Origin: Dehalococcoidia bacterium
Lineage (GTDB): Bacteria; Chloroflexota; Dehalococcoidia; SZUA-161; SpSt-899
Direction: 5' to 3'
DNA length: 12,803 bases
NCBI GenBank assembly: GCA_023271485.1
Contig: JALPXT010000034.1
Coordinates: 1-12,803, forward strand
Part shown: positions 7,501-12,803 of the stretch, in pieces
Layout of the letters: each line of letters begins with the position of its first letter
How positions within the stretch are numbered: the stretch's first letter is position 1
Translations under genes and position numbers: made by a program
Notes under the pieces: model-generated
Told to the model about the DNA's origin: nothing
Seen by the model: the letters and a program-made list of their open reading frames with translations, nothing else
Database searches by the model: none

Positions 7501-7926
7501 CGTGTTCGGGTTAATGGGAACCTCCATCGTCTGTAGAGGTTCCTGATAATGCCCCCGCAGTACCGCCGCCCGTACAAGTGCCTTCGCCTTCTCCGTGGCT
7601 CCATCCTTATGCACCCAACTGCAATGCTCGCGGATGTTGGCCATCTTGAAGAGATAGGGGTTCAAACCCGCCTCCTGGCAGACACGGCGGAAGGTGCGCT
7701 CATGGAGCATCGGCGAGCAGGAGGCCACCACTACCCGATTAAGGCCCTGCTCCTTGATATCCTTCATGATCAGCTCCTGCCCCGGATCAGAGCACATGAA
7801 CATATAATCACGGGCCACCACCACGTCACGAAGGGATGCGGCATCTCCCGCTACCTCCCCCGGATTTACCGTGGCGGCGATGTTCAGCCCGCAGTGGCAG
7901 ATGTAAACTCCGGTTCTTGTCTCCAT
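4501..7926 (-). CDS. HdrA-like iron-sulfur flavoprotein with nested GltD/NfnB-like NAD(P)H oxidoreductase module
   Basis: Encodes 1141 residues. Residues 1-286 are HdrA-like: CHCG start, FAD site TLVVGGGIAG near 142-151, and a cluster motif at C242, C245, C248, C252. Residues about 287-770 are GltD-like: cysteines 292-300 and 335-347 (CGRVCYAPCQEAC), FAD site VIGSGPGGLAAAN at 388-400, NAD(P)H site VVGGGNTAVDCAR at 535-547, and AGGDVVTG near 679. HdrA resumes with CIECRECERRC (784-794), the HCVGSRD and YCSRVCC segment (876-893), and a 2[4Fe-4S] ferredoxin tail (C1076-C1086, C1107-C1117). HdrA proteins carry flavin for electron bifurcation or confurcation; the inserted module would let NAD(P)H exchange electrons directly. 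No HdrB, HdrC or hydrogenase gene is visible nearby. Residues 509-530 are encoded by a heptad array. Start: ATG with AGGGGG 6 nt upstream. Likely cytoplasmic. Confidence 0.92.
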   Translation of the reverse strand: METRTGVYICHCGLNIAATVNPGEVAGDAASLRDVVVARDYMFMCSDPGQELIMKDIKEQGLNRVVVASCSPMLHERTFRRVCQEAGLNPYLFKMANIREHCSWVHKDGATEKAKALVRAAVLRGHYQEPLQTMEVPINPNTLVVGGGIAGIQAALDIAIAGYKVYLVEQEPSIGGHMIQLDKTFPTLDCSACITTPKMSDAGSHPNIELLTYSEVTEVAGYIGNFTVKIKRKSKYVDDSKCNGCGLCFAGCPVVMGNEFDLGLGERKAIYVPFPQAVPNKPVIDKREERLCKAACVDACPISTNVLGYIKLIAEGKFKESYELIRATNPLPAVCGRVCYAPCQEACNRGQIDEHLAVCDLKRFATDQVDIAKLEVPQITATGKRVAVIGSGPGGLAAANDLALQGHGVTIFEALPEPGGMLRYAIPEYRLPRELLRQEIDYIRRLGVEIRTGVEVGKDISLAEVRNEYQAVFISAGAQGGMRLGVEGEDLPGVMEGIRFLREVNLSEFRVPSSEVGGGDSALSTQHSVLGRVAVVGGGNTAVDCARTARRLGGEEVRIIYRRSRAEMPASSEEVTAVEEEGIGIDFLTAPVRFLSEDGRLTGIECIRMKLGEPDASGRARPVPIEGSEFRMGVDTVIAALGQVPETGFVRELGISLGKTGTIAIDARTGATSIEGVFAGGDVVTGPAFAIDAIAAGKRAARSIGRYLNGEPMEVEEEEGKPERLSEEEVKSLKEQFPAEKRVEMGEEPVKERVADFREVALGYTESEAVGEASRCLAGQIEGCIECRECERRCEPGAINYEMKDETIQVEVGSIILATGYDQFDPSGIPEYGYGRYENVITGLEFERLSNAAGPTAGQILLKNGRPPRSVAIIHCVGSRDKNFHEYCSRVCCMYALKFAHLIREKTDAEVYQLYIDMRCFGEGYEEFYERVGTEDGVNFIRGKASRVTDQALNEEEEGKLIVCVEDTLLGSFMRVPVEMVILCTALEPRANTGEMARLFSIGQRADGFFLERHVKLAPIATMTEGLFIAGCCEGPRDIPDTVAQAKAAASDVLSLLARGKVEIEPIVASVDEEVCAGCGLCEKICSYSAPSIDKLRRVTVVNQALCKGCGACAVTCPSGAMSLSHFTHRQILEEVEALVY
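6334..6410. repeat. Heptanucleotide arrays inside the HdrA-like coding region
   Basis: On the + strand there are five 7-nt units at 6334-6368 (ACCGAGT twice, GCTGAGT three times), a C-rich spacer at 6369-6382, and four units at 6383-6410 (TCGGAAC twice, TCGAAAC, TCGGAAA). The whole block is open in the frame of the HdrA-like protein and encodes about residues 506-531, just before the NAD(P)H-binding GGGN motif. The translated segment (SSEVGGGDSALSTQHS) is low in complexity and looks like an added surface loop; related GltD proteins have only a short linker here. Confidence 0.92.
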
Positions 7927-8029
7927 ATCGACCCCCTAAACTCTAAAGTCTTGCGCAAAATGGAAAACTTTTTGGTTCTGGCTCGTCCAGGTTAGGGACA
8001 GTCTATCTACCTTTGGAAATGTCTGAACA

Positions 8030-8503
8030 TCAGAACTTTGCCACCAGCCTGGCGTAGGTTTCGGCCAGAGCTTCGGGCAGAACCCTCGTATGGGATATAA
8101 CCGGCATGAAGTTGGTGTCCCCTTCCCATCGCGGCACGATATGAGTATGAATGTGATCCTCGACTCCAGCGCCGGCGACCTTGCCCAGGTTTATCCCGAT
8201 ATTGAAGCCGGAGGGGCTCGCCGTCTCTCTGAGCACCGAAACACACCGGCCTACCAGTCGAAAATGCTCCAGCAGTTCTTCGTCGTTCAGTTCCTCCAAC
8301 CTCGCCACATGCCTGTACGGCGCCACCATGAGATGCCCCGGATTATAGGGATAGATGTTCAACATGCAAAAATTTCTCTCACCCCGATGGAGAATGTAAT
8401 TCTGCGCATCCGTACCCTGTTTCGGTTTTTCACAGAAGATACACCCCCTTTCCTCTTCGCCCAGAATGTATTCCATCCTCCACGGTGCCCATAGATGTTC
8501 CAT
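8030..8503 (-). CDS. HIT-family nucleotide hydrolase / Ap4A phosphorylase-like protein
   Basis: Encodes 157 residues from the ATG at 8503, which has GGGA 6 nt upstream; the TTG at 8509 would sit directly on that site and is rejected. It carries a CxxC pair (Cys21, Cys24), the N-terminal fold segment ending NIYPYNPGHLMVAPYRHV (49-66), and the histidine triad HIHTHIVPRW at 117-126, whose His119/His121 region forms the catalytic site in HIT hydrolases. The sequence pattern, including GFNIGINLG and W-x-GDTNFMPV, resembles actinobacterial Ap4A phosphorylases such as Rv2613c, so cleavage of dinucleoside polyphosphates is likely; exact substrate is not shown. It is cytoplasmic. It precedes the HdrA-like gene by 103 nt on the same strand and is divergent from dnaJ. 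A link to stress signalling through Ap4A is possible but speculative. Confidence 0.9.
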   Translation of the reverse strand: MEHLWAPWRMEYILGEEERGCIFCEKPKQGTDAQNYILHRGERNFCMLNIYPYNPGHLMVAPYRHVARLEELNDEELLEHFRLVGRCVSVLRETASPSGFNIGINLGKVAGAGVEDHIHTHIVPRWEGDTNFMPVISHTRVLPEALAETYARLVAKF

Positions 8504-8524
8504 TTTCAATCCCTTTTCTTAAAG

Positions 8525-8545
8525 TTGTCAGCCGTCAGCTTTCAG
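8525..8545. repeat. Short degenerate heptad repeat (NNNTCAG x3)
   Basis: Three 7-nt units, TTGTCAG, CCGTCAG and CTTTCAG, occur in a row in the gap upstream of the HIT gene. The inverse complement (CTGAnnn) resembles the GGCTGAA heptads at 1112-1132. It is probably a decayed array of the same class. Confidence 0.6.
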
Positions 8546-8559
8546 ATTGCCCTTCACTT

Positions 8560-8568
8560 ATTCTAACA
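8560..8568 (-). promoter_or_regulatory. Possible extended -10 element for the HIT gene
   Basis: On the minus strand the bases read TGTTAGAAT, that is TG-n-TAGAAT, an extended -10 hexamer about 55 nt before the HIT start. No good -35 element at 16-18 nt is visible, so support is weak. Confidence 0.3.
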
Positions 8569-8657
8569 CAACGTCTCGCTCCTATCCACAACCTGCACGC
8601 TCGCGGCGTTTCTTAACACCTGTTTATCAACTTGTCTCACAATTGCAGTCTTAAGAA

Positions 8658-8678
8658 CTTGACAAAACGTTTCTAAAG
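8658..8678 (+). promoter_or_regulatory. HAIR-like inverted repeat, candidate HspR operator
   Basis: CTTGACA, seven bases, then TCTAAAG. This has the arm length and spacing of the HspR operator HAIR (CTTGAGT-N7-ACTCAAG) and matches 10 of 14 arm bases. It overlaps the -35 element and spacer of the dnaJ promoter, where a repressor would block polymerase, and hspR is in the operon it would control. Part of the left arm match is forced by the TTGACA -35 hexamer, so the evidence is moderate. Confidence 0.4.
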
Positions 8679-8687
8679 CTGTACAAT
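8659..8687 (+). promoter_or_regulatory. Sigma-70-type promoter of the dnaJ-hspR-clp operon
   Basis: A consensus -35 TTGACA at 8659-8664 and a -10 TACAAT at 8682-8687 are separated by exactly 17 nt. Transcription should begin near 8693-8695, which leaves only about 12 nt of leader before the dnaJ start codon, with the ribosome-binding site at the very 5' end. No CIRCE element is present. Confidence 0.85.
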
Positions 8688-8693
8688 ACACCT

Positions 8694-8698
8694 GGAGG
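8694..8698 (+). promoter_or_regulatory. Ribosome-binding site fixing the TTG start of dnaJ
   Basis: GGAGG lies 7 nt before the TTG at 8706. No ATG or GTG occurs in frame between here and the J domain, so TTG is the start. Confidence 0.8.
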
Positions 8699-8705
8699 TC
8701 GCAAA

Positions 8706-9590
8706 TTGGCTGGGAAGGATTTCTATCAGATTCTGGGGATAAACCGGGGAGCCTCCGATAAGGAGATAAAGCAGGCTTATCGCAAGCTCGCTCGGAAGTA
8801 TCACCCCGATGTCAACCCGGGAGATAAGTCAGCCGAGGCCAGGTTCAAGGAGATAAACCAGGCCTACGAGGTGCTCTCCGATCCGGATAAACGCCACAAA
8901 TACGATCAGTTCGGTGGCAAGTGGCAGTTCGCGGAGCAATTCGCCGGGGCCGGCGCACAGCCCTACGCTGATTTCAGGCGGGGCGGTACCGTTTTTGAGT
9001 TCGGCGACCTCGGCGACGGGGGTCTGGGCAGCATCTTCGAGAGCCTGTTTCGCGACCATACCTTCGATCGCACAACTCACACCCGAGGCCGAACTCGTAG
9101 AAAACAGGCATTGGAGCAACCGGTTGAGTTGTCCCTCGAAGAGGCCTATTCCGGCACAGTGCGAACCGTCGAGGTAGATGACCGCCGGTTGGAGGTCAAG
9201 ATTCCCCCGGGGGTCAACGATGGTTCAAGGATACGGGTGGCAGCAGGAGATGGTGAACAGGGCGGGGACATCTATCTGGTGATCTCGGTTAAACCGCACC
9301 AGCACTTCGAGAGAAAGGGGAATGACCTCCACGTTGAAGTGCCCGTTCCCCTAACTGATACCATTCTTGGAAGCGAGATAGAGGTTCCGACACCGAAGGG
9401 AAAGCTGGCACTCAAGATCCCGCCCGAAACACAGAACGGGAAGGTCTTCCGCCTGGCCAGGCAGGGCATGCCGCATCTGGGCAATTCAGGCAAGGGCGAT
9501 CTCTTTGCCAGGGTTCGGGTAGTCTTGCCAACAAATCTAACGGAAAGGGAGAAAGATCTCTTCAAGGAGTTGAGGTCTTTGCGCCAGTAA
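8706..9590 (+). CDS. dnaJ: Class-B DnaJ/CbpA-type co-chaperone
   Basis: Encodes 294 residues. The J domain covers about 4-69 (DFYQILGI..., HPD at 33-35, YEVLSDPDKRHKYDQFGG), which stimulates the ATPase of Hsp70. A glycine/phenylalanine-rich stretch follows (about 70-125, AGAGAQPYADFRRGG, GDLGDGGLGSIF). The C-terminal peptide-binding domains run from about 130 to 290 (VELSLEEAYSGT, IPPGVNDGSRIRVAAGDG, VPTPKGKLALKIPP, GDLFARVRVVLP). The CxxCxGxG zinc finger of class-A DnaJ is absent, which gives the CbpA-like architecture. It starts with TTG just after a strong promoter and is 2 nt from hspR. The partner DnaK and GrpE are not in the window. Heat-shock regulation through HspR is likely. Confidence 0.93.
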   Translation: MAGKDFYQILGINRGASDKEIKQAYRKLARKYHPDVNPGDKSAEARFKEINQAYEVLSDPDKRHKYDQFGGKWQFAEQFAGAGAQPYADFRRGGTVFEFGDLGDGGLGSIFESLFRDHTFDRTTHTRGRTRRKQALEQPVELSLEEAYSGTVRTVEVDDRRLEVKIPPGVNDGSRIRVAAGDGEQGGDIYLVISVKPHQHFERKGNDLHVEVPVPLTDTILGSEIEVPTPKGKLALKIPPETQNGKVFRLARQGMPHLGNSGKGDLFARVRVVLPTNLTEREKDLFKELRSLRQ

Positions 9591-9592
9591 TT

Positions 9593-9898
9593 ATGAACTG
9601 GAAGGATACCGAGCCTCGCTATATGATAAACGTAGCGGCTAGAATTGTCGGAGTACATACACACACGCTGCGATACTACGAACGACTGGGGATAATCCAA
9701 CCCAAACGTTCCCCTGGAAATCAACGGCTTTACTCCACAAGGGATATCGAAAAACTTCAGCAGATAAGGACACTGGCTGATAACCTTGGTGTCAATCTGG
9801 CTGGAGTCGAGGTAATACTCCGGCTCACCCAGCGGATGACCGAGATGGAGAAGCAAATACAGGCAATGGAATCAGAGATAAGGAGACTGAGTAAATAA
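9593..9898 (+). CDS. hspR: HspR, MerR-family heat-shock repressor
   Basis: Encodes 101 residues. The winged-helix MerR DNA-binding domain covers about 9-75, with the signature pattern VAARIVGVHTHTLRYYERLG (14-33) and RLYSTRDIEKLQQI, and GVNLAGVEVIL typical of HspR. A C-terminal coiled coil (about 78-100, TQRMTEMEKQIQAMESE) should mediate dimerisation. There is no effector domain with cysteines. HspR represses chaperone genes by binding HAIR sites, with DnaK as co-repressor in the studied actinobacteria. Its place between dnaJ and clp, with gaps of 2 and 1 nt, implies it controls its own operon; a HAIR-like site overlaps the promoter. Confidence 0.92.
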   Translation: MNWKDTEPRYMINVAARIVGVHTHTLRYYERLGIIQPKRSPGNQRLYSTRDIEKLQQIRTLADNLGVNLAGVEVILRLTQRMTEMEKQIQAMESEIRRLSK

Positions 9899-9899
9899 C

Positions 9900-12341
9900 A
9901 TGATTACCCCAGAGAAATTCACGGAGCAGGCTCAGGAGGTGCTGGCGGCGTCGCAGGAGCTGGTGCGAAAGCTTCGCCACAGCCAGTGGGATGTGGAACA
10001 TATACTCCTGGCACTGCTAACTCGTGAGGCCGGTTTAACCGGCGAGATACTGACAAAACTGGGCATAGATCCCCATAAGGTGCGCCAGAGGGTGCAGCAA
10101 ATTCTCGATCAAAGTCCGAAGATGGCCTATGAAAGCACTCAGGTTTATGCCACTCCTCGCATCGTGCAACTGTTCGAGAGCGCCGCTGCCGAGGCCGACC
10201 GGCTGAAAGATGAGTACGTCAGCACCGAACATCTTCTCATAGCTATGATCGGCGAAAGGGGAGGCCAGGCAGCGCAAATTCTGCAGAGCTTTGGCGTAGA
10301 TCAAGAGAAGATATACCGGGTGCTGCAGGATATTCGCGGTGGACAGCGGATCACTGACTCACGACCGGAGAGCAAGTATCGAGCCCTGGAGAAGTACAGC
10401 CGCGACCTCACCATGCTGGCGCGGGAAGGGAAGCTGGATCCGGTTATCGGGCGCGACGAAGAAATAAAGCGAGTGATGCAGGTGCTGATCCGCCGCACCA
10501 AGAACAACCCGGTCATTATTGGTGACGTCGGCGTCGGGAAGACCGCCATAGCTGAGGGGCTGGCCCAAAAGGTCGCCGCCGATGATGTTCCGGAGTCGCT
10601 GAGGGGACGGCGAGTTACTGCCCTGGATATGGGTGCCCTGGTGGCCGGAAGCAAGTTCAGAGGCGAATTTGAGGAGCGGCTCAAAGCGGTAATGGATGAG
10701 GTGCGCCAGGCTCAGGGAGAGATCATTTTGTTCATTGATGAGCTGCACACCGTCGTCGGTGCCGGAGCGGCGGAAGGAGCGATCGATGCCTCCAACATGA
10801 TGAAGCCGGCTCTGGCTCGAGGGGAACTGCAATGTATCGGAGCTACTACCCTCGACGAATACCGCAAGTACGTAGAAAAGGATGCCGCCCTGGAGAGACG
10901 GTTCCAGCCGGTGTTTCTGGAAGAGCCCAGCGTGGATATCACCATAGAAATGATGCAGGGCCTGCGTCCCAAATATGAGGCTCACCACAAGATCGAGATC
11001 ACCGATGCCGCCCTGAGGGCCGCCGCCCAACTGAGTGATCGCTATGTGGCAGACAGGTTCCTTCCCGATAAGGCGATAGACCTCATCGATGAGTCCGCGG
11101 CCAAGCTTCGCATCGACTCCGAAAGTTATCCCCCTGAAATCAAGGAGCTGGGTCAGCGACTGAGACACCTGGCCGACGAGGAAGAGGCGGCCTCACAGCG
11201 CCGCGACTACGAGCGAGCTGCCAATCTCAAAGCTGAGCGATTACAGGTCGAGGCGAAATACCAGGAGCTGAGGAACAACTGGTTTCGGGAAAAGAAGATC
11301 GACCACGTCGTGGATGAGGAGGACATCGCGGAGCTCATTTCCAAGTGGACCGGCATCCCGGTGAGCCGCATGCTGGAAGGCGAGATGGAAAAGCTGGTCC
11401 ATATGGAGGAGAGAATCCACCAGCGGGTTATCGGACAGGACGAGGCGATAACCGCCGTCTCCGATGCCATAAGACGGAGCCGTTCCGGGATGAAGGACCC
11501 CAAGCGGCCCATCGGCAGCTTCATTTTCCTGGGCCCTACAGGCGTGGGCAAGACGGAACTTGCTCGATCCCTGGCCTGGTTTCTCTTCGATGAAGAGGAG
11601 GCACTGGTCAGGATGGACATGTCGGAGTACATGGAGAAGCATACCGTCTCCCGTCTGATCGGAGCACCGCCCGGGTATATTGGCTACGAGGAAGGGGGGC
11701 AGCTCACCGAGATCGTGCGCCGCCGTCCCTACAGGGTGATCCTGTTTGACGAGATCGAGAAGGCGCATCCCGACGTATTCAATATCCTGCTTCAGATACT
11801 GGAGGATGGACGGCTCACCGACGGACACGGCCGCACGGTTGATTTCAAGAACACCGTGATCATCATGACCAGCAACCTGGGAAGCCAGGAATTCCAGCGC
11901 CAATCCATCGGCTTCCGCCGCGGGGATGAGAGCAAATCGGACCGGCAGCGAAAGAAAAGTGCTGTCGAGAGCACCTTGAAGCAGACCTTCCGCCCGGAGT
12001 TCTTGAACCGGATTGACGATATCATCATCTTCGATGAACTCGCCGAAGAGCAGTTGCATCAGATCGTAGAGTTGATGCTCAAGGAAATCCAGGAGCGCCT
12101 TGCGGAGCGGAAGATAACCGTATCTCTAACCCCGGAAGCGAAGTCATGGCTGGCCGGCCAGGGGTTTGATCCCATGTACGGAGCTCGGCCGCTGCGGCGG
12201 GCTCTGCAACGCTTTGTGGAAAGCCCGCTCTCCAAGCGGATCTTACAAGGGGAATTTCAGGAGGGCGACAGCATCCTCGTGGAACGGGGATCAGATGGGC
12301 TTGTCTTTACCAAAGATGAGTCAGCAAGCTTGACAGCATAA
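9900..12341 (+). CDS. clpC: ClpC-like Hsp100 AAA+ unfoldase (ClpB/ClpC family)
   Basis: Encodes 813 residues. An N domain with two Clp repeats (about 4-145) is followed by the first AAA module (Walker A GDVGVGKT 208-215, Walker B with D280-E281), a short middle domain (about 405-470) and the second AAA module (GPTGVGKT 545-552, Walker B D617-E618, sensor-2 GARPLRRA). The short M domain, containing a UVR-like segment (QRRDYERAANLKAERL), and the tripeptide Ile670-Gly671-Phe672 in the ClpP-docking loop both point to ClpC. ClpB has a long M domain and no such loop. It should therefore feed substrates to ClpP. The position after hspR is where many genomes carry clpB, and databases may name it so. 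It starts 1 nt after hspR; the tRNA promoter overlaps its stop codon. Confidence 0.92.
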   Translation: MITPEKFTEQAQEVLAASQELVRKLRHSQWDVEHILLALLTREAGLTGEILTKLGIDPHKVRQRVQQILDQSPKMAYESTQVYATPRIVQLFESAAAEADRLKDEYVSTEHLLIAMIGERGGQAAQILQSFGVDQEKIYRVLQDIRGGQRITDSRPESKYRALEKYSRDLTMLAREGKLDPVIGRDEEIKRVMQVLIRRTKNNPVIIGDVGVGKTAIAEGLAQKVAADDVPESLRGRRVTALDMGALVAGSKFRGEFEERLKAVMDEVRQAQGEIILFIDELHTVVGAGAAEGAIDASNMMKPALARGELQCIGATTLDEYRKYVEKDAALERRFQPVFLEEPSVDITIEMMQGLRPKYEAHHKIEITDAALRAAAQLSDRYVADRFLPDKAIDLIDESAAKLRIDSESYPPEIKELGQRLRHLADEEEAASQRRDYERAANLKAERLQVEAKYQELRNNWFREKKIDHVVDEEDIAELISKWTGIPVSRMLEGEMEKLVHMEERIHQRVIGQDEAITAVSDAIRRSRSGMKDPKRPIGSFIFLGPTGVGKTELARSLAWFLFDEEEALVRMDMSEYMEKHTVSRLIGAPPGYIGYEEGGQLTEIVRRRPYRVILFDEIEKAHPDVFNILLQILEDGRLTDGHGRTVDFKNTVIIMTSNLGSQEFQRQSIGFRRGDESKSDRQRKKSAVESTLKQTFRPEFLNRIDDIIIFDELAEEQLHQIVELMLKEIQERLAERKITVSLTPEAKSWLAGQGFDPMYGARPLRRALQRFVESPLSKRILQGEFQEGDSILVERGSDGLVFTKDESASLTA

Positions 12342-12359
12342 GGGACAAACTGATACAAT
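12330..12359 (+). promoter_or_regulatory. Sigma-70-type promoter of tRNA-Asp
   Basis: TTGACA at 12330-12335 and TACAAT at 12354-12359 have an 18-nt spacer. The -35 lies in the last codons of clpC and the spacer contains its stop. The -10 hexamer is identical to that of the dnaJ promoter. Transcription should begin near 12366, about 9 nt before the tRNA. Confidence 0.8.
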
Positions 12360-12374
12360 TCAATCAGAGTCTAT

Positions 12375-12451
12375 GGCCCCGTAGTGTAGCGGACTAACAT
12401 GCCACCCTGTCACGGTGGAGATCAGGGGTTCGAATCCCCTCGGGGTCGCCA
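12375..12451 (+). tRNA. tRNA-Asp (anticodon GTC), CCA encoded
   Basis: A full cloverleaf of 77 nt is visible. The acceptor arm GGCCCCG pairs with CGGGGTC, the D arm is GTGT/ACAT, the anticodon stem CCACC/GGTGG holds loop CTGTCAC with anticodon GTC, the variable loop has 5 nt, and the T arm AGGGG/CCCCT holds TTCGAAT. Discriminator G is followed by genomic CCA. It has its own promoter upstream; no clear terminator follows. Confidence 0.97.
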
Positions 12452-12479
12452 GCAGTCAGGAATCATCCCAAGGACTCTT

Positions 12480-12626
12480 ATGCGCTTTCAAGCTGTAGTC
12501 TTCGATCTCGACGGAACGCTCCTTGACACGCTGGAAGATATTGCCGACTCGGCAAATGCTGTGCTGGCAAGACGCCACTTCCCCACACACAGCGTAGAAG
12601 ACTACCAAGGGGCGAAGCTCCTTTAG
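12480..12626 (+). pseudogene. gph: 5' fragment of a HAD-superfamily phosphatase (phosphoglycolate phosphatase-like)
   Basis: Starts at an ATG with AAGGA about 6 nt upstream. The first residues (VVFDLDGTLLDTLEDI) contain HAD motif I with nucleophile Asp9 and acid/base Asp11, followed by the start of the alpha-helical cap (NAVLARRHFP, SVEDYQ). The frame then ends in G-A-K-L-L-stop after 48 codons, whereas the family needs about 210-230. Motifs II-IV are missing, so no active enzyme is expected. The break lies near 12610 and the DNA after it no longer resembles the family in any frame. The intact ribosome-binding site and start suggest recent truncation. It lies 28 nt after the tRNA and may be read from the tRNA promoter. 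Confidence 0.8.
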
Positions 12627-12650
12627 AAATCCCAGGCATGACCGCCTTTT

Positions 12651-12677
12651 AGGGGGTTTCATGGGGAGAATCCCCCT
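12651..12677. repeat. G/C-rich imperfect hairpin at a gene-break junction
   Basis: AGGGGGTTT at 12651-12659 and AATCCCCCT at 12669-12677 can pair in 8 of 9 positions around a 9-nt loop. An alternative perfect stem GGGGA/TCCCC with loop GAA lies inside. No T-run follows, so an intrinsic terminator is unlikely. It sits between two truncated genes and may be a remnant of a small palindromic element. Confidence 0.6.
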
Positions 12678-12686
12678 GATGATCTT

Positions 12687-12803
12687 GTTAAATGCCAAGC
12701 CAAGAAGGAAATGAAAGACGCCAAAGCCATTACCATGAAAAACGGTAGGCCGGCTACCCAGGGCGTCTGCCCCACCTGTGGCACCAGGATGTTCCGCATC
12801 GGC
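12687..12803 (+). pseudogene. DUF5679-like zinc-ribbon fragment, 5' truncated and cut by window end
   Basis: Thirty-nine codons read VKCQAKKEMKDAKAI, TMKNGRPATQG and VCPTCGTRMFRIG. This pattern matches the small DUF5679-type zinc ribbon, known as a stand-alone protein and as a tail on some topoisomerases, as I recall the family. The CPTCG knuckle is intact; the first knuckle keeps only one Cys (normally CVKC, here LVKC). The frame is open back to a TGA at 12639-12641, but no ATG, GTG or TTG occurs before the domain, so the normal start and first residues are gone. The 3' end lies beyond the window. Function is unknown. Confidence 0.6.

Noticed and set aside
8504..8509. TTG start adding two residues to the HIT protein
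   Set aside because: The ribosome-binding site would abut the TTG with no spacing; the ATG at 8503 is correctly spaced and begins the conserved MEHLWAPWR.
10359..11168. 269-residue open frame on the minus strand
   Set aside because: It lies wholly within clpC on the opposite strand, has no recognisable domain, and reflects codon bias of the real gene.
11241..12059. 272-residue open frame on the minus strand
   Set aside because: Antisense shadow of clpC without motif or ribosome-binding site support.
9900..12341. Calling the Clp ATPase ClpB from its place after hspR
   Set aside because: Length of 813, short middle domain and IGF loop fit ClpC better; ClpB has about 860 residues with a long M domain.
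12651..12677. Rho-independent terminator
   Set aside because: The stem is G/C-rich but imperfect in its long form and has no downstream T-run on either strand.

Overview
The window reads as bacterial chromosome from an anaerobe. A Chloroflexota (Dehalococcoidia-like) source is my best guess, from four things: a dnaJ-hspR-clp heat-shock operon, a giant HdrA-type iron-sulfur flavoprotein, an ADP-forming acyl-CoA synthetase subunit, and a small zinc-ribbon fragment of the DUF5679 type. This is inference; no rRNA or marker phylogeny is available here.

Left region (1-2914, + strand). The 3' end of a Ser/Thr protein kinase overlaps a PP2C phosphatase by 4 nt. After a 100-nt gap packed with 7-nt tandem repeats come two tightly linked genes. 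One encodes a 199-residue helical protein with the layout of an ESCRT-III/Snf7 (CHMP/CdvB) subunit. The other encodes a Vps4/CdvC-type AAA ATPase with an N-terminal MIT-like domain. Together they look like a self-contained membrane-remodelling module under possible Ser/Thr-phosphorylation control. This is the most remarkable content of the window.

Middle region (2901-8503, - strand). In transcription order it holds a HIT-family nucleotide hydrolase/phosphorylase and a 1141-residue protein in which a GltD/NfnB-like NAD(P)H-flavin module is nested inside an HdrA frame. A short degraded spacer follows with the 3' tail of a lost enoyl-CoA hydratase gene, then the CoA-binding subunit of an ADP-forming acyl-CoA synthetase. 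The suggested theme is anaerobic electron transfer and acyl-CoA metabolism. A second heptad array lies inside the HdrA-like gene and is translated.

Right region (8658-12803, + strand). A near-consensus sigma-70 promoter, overlapped by a HAIR-like inverted repeat, drives a class-B DnaJ, an HspR repressor and a Clp ATPase with 1-2 nt gaps. The Clp protein is ClpC-like (short M domain, IGF loop) rather than ClpB. A second sigma-70 promoter overlapping the clp stop codon serves a tRNA-Asp(GTC). The window ends in a scar: 48 codons of a HAD phosphatase (gph-like) are cut off, followed by a G/C-rich hairpin and a DUF5679-like zinc-ribbon fragment without its start.

Three or four heptanucleotide arrays and two gene-remnant junctions show a genome with active short-repeat and deletion turnover. 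Apart from short spacers there is no stretch over 300 nt without a gene.
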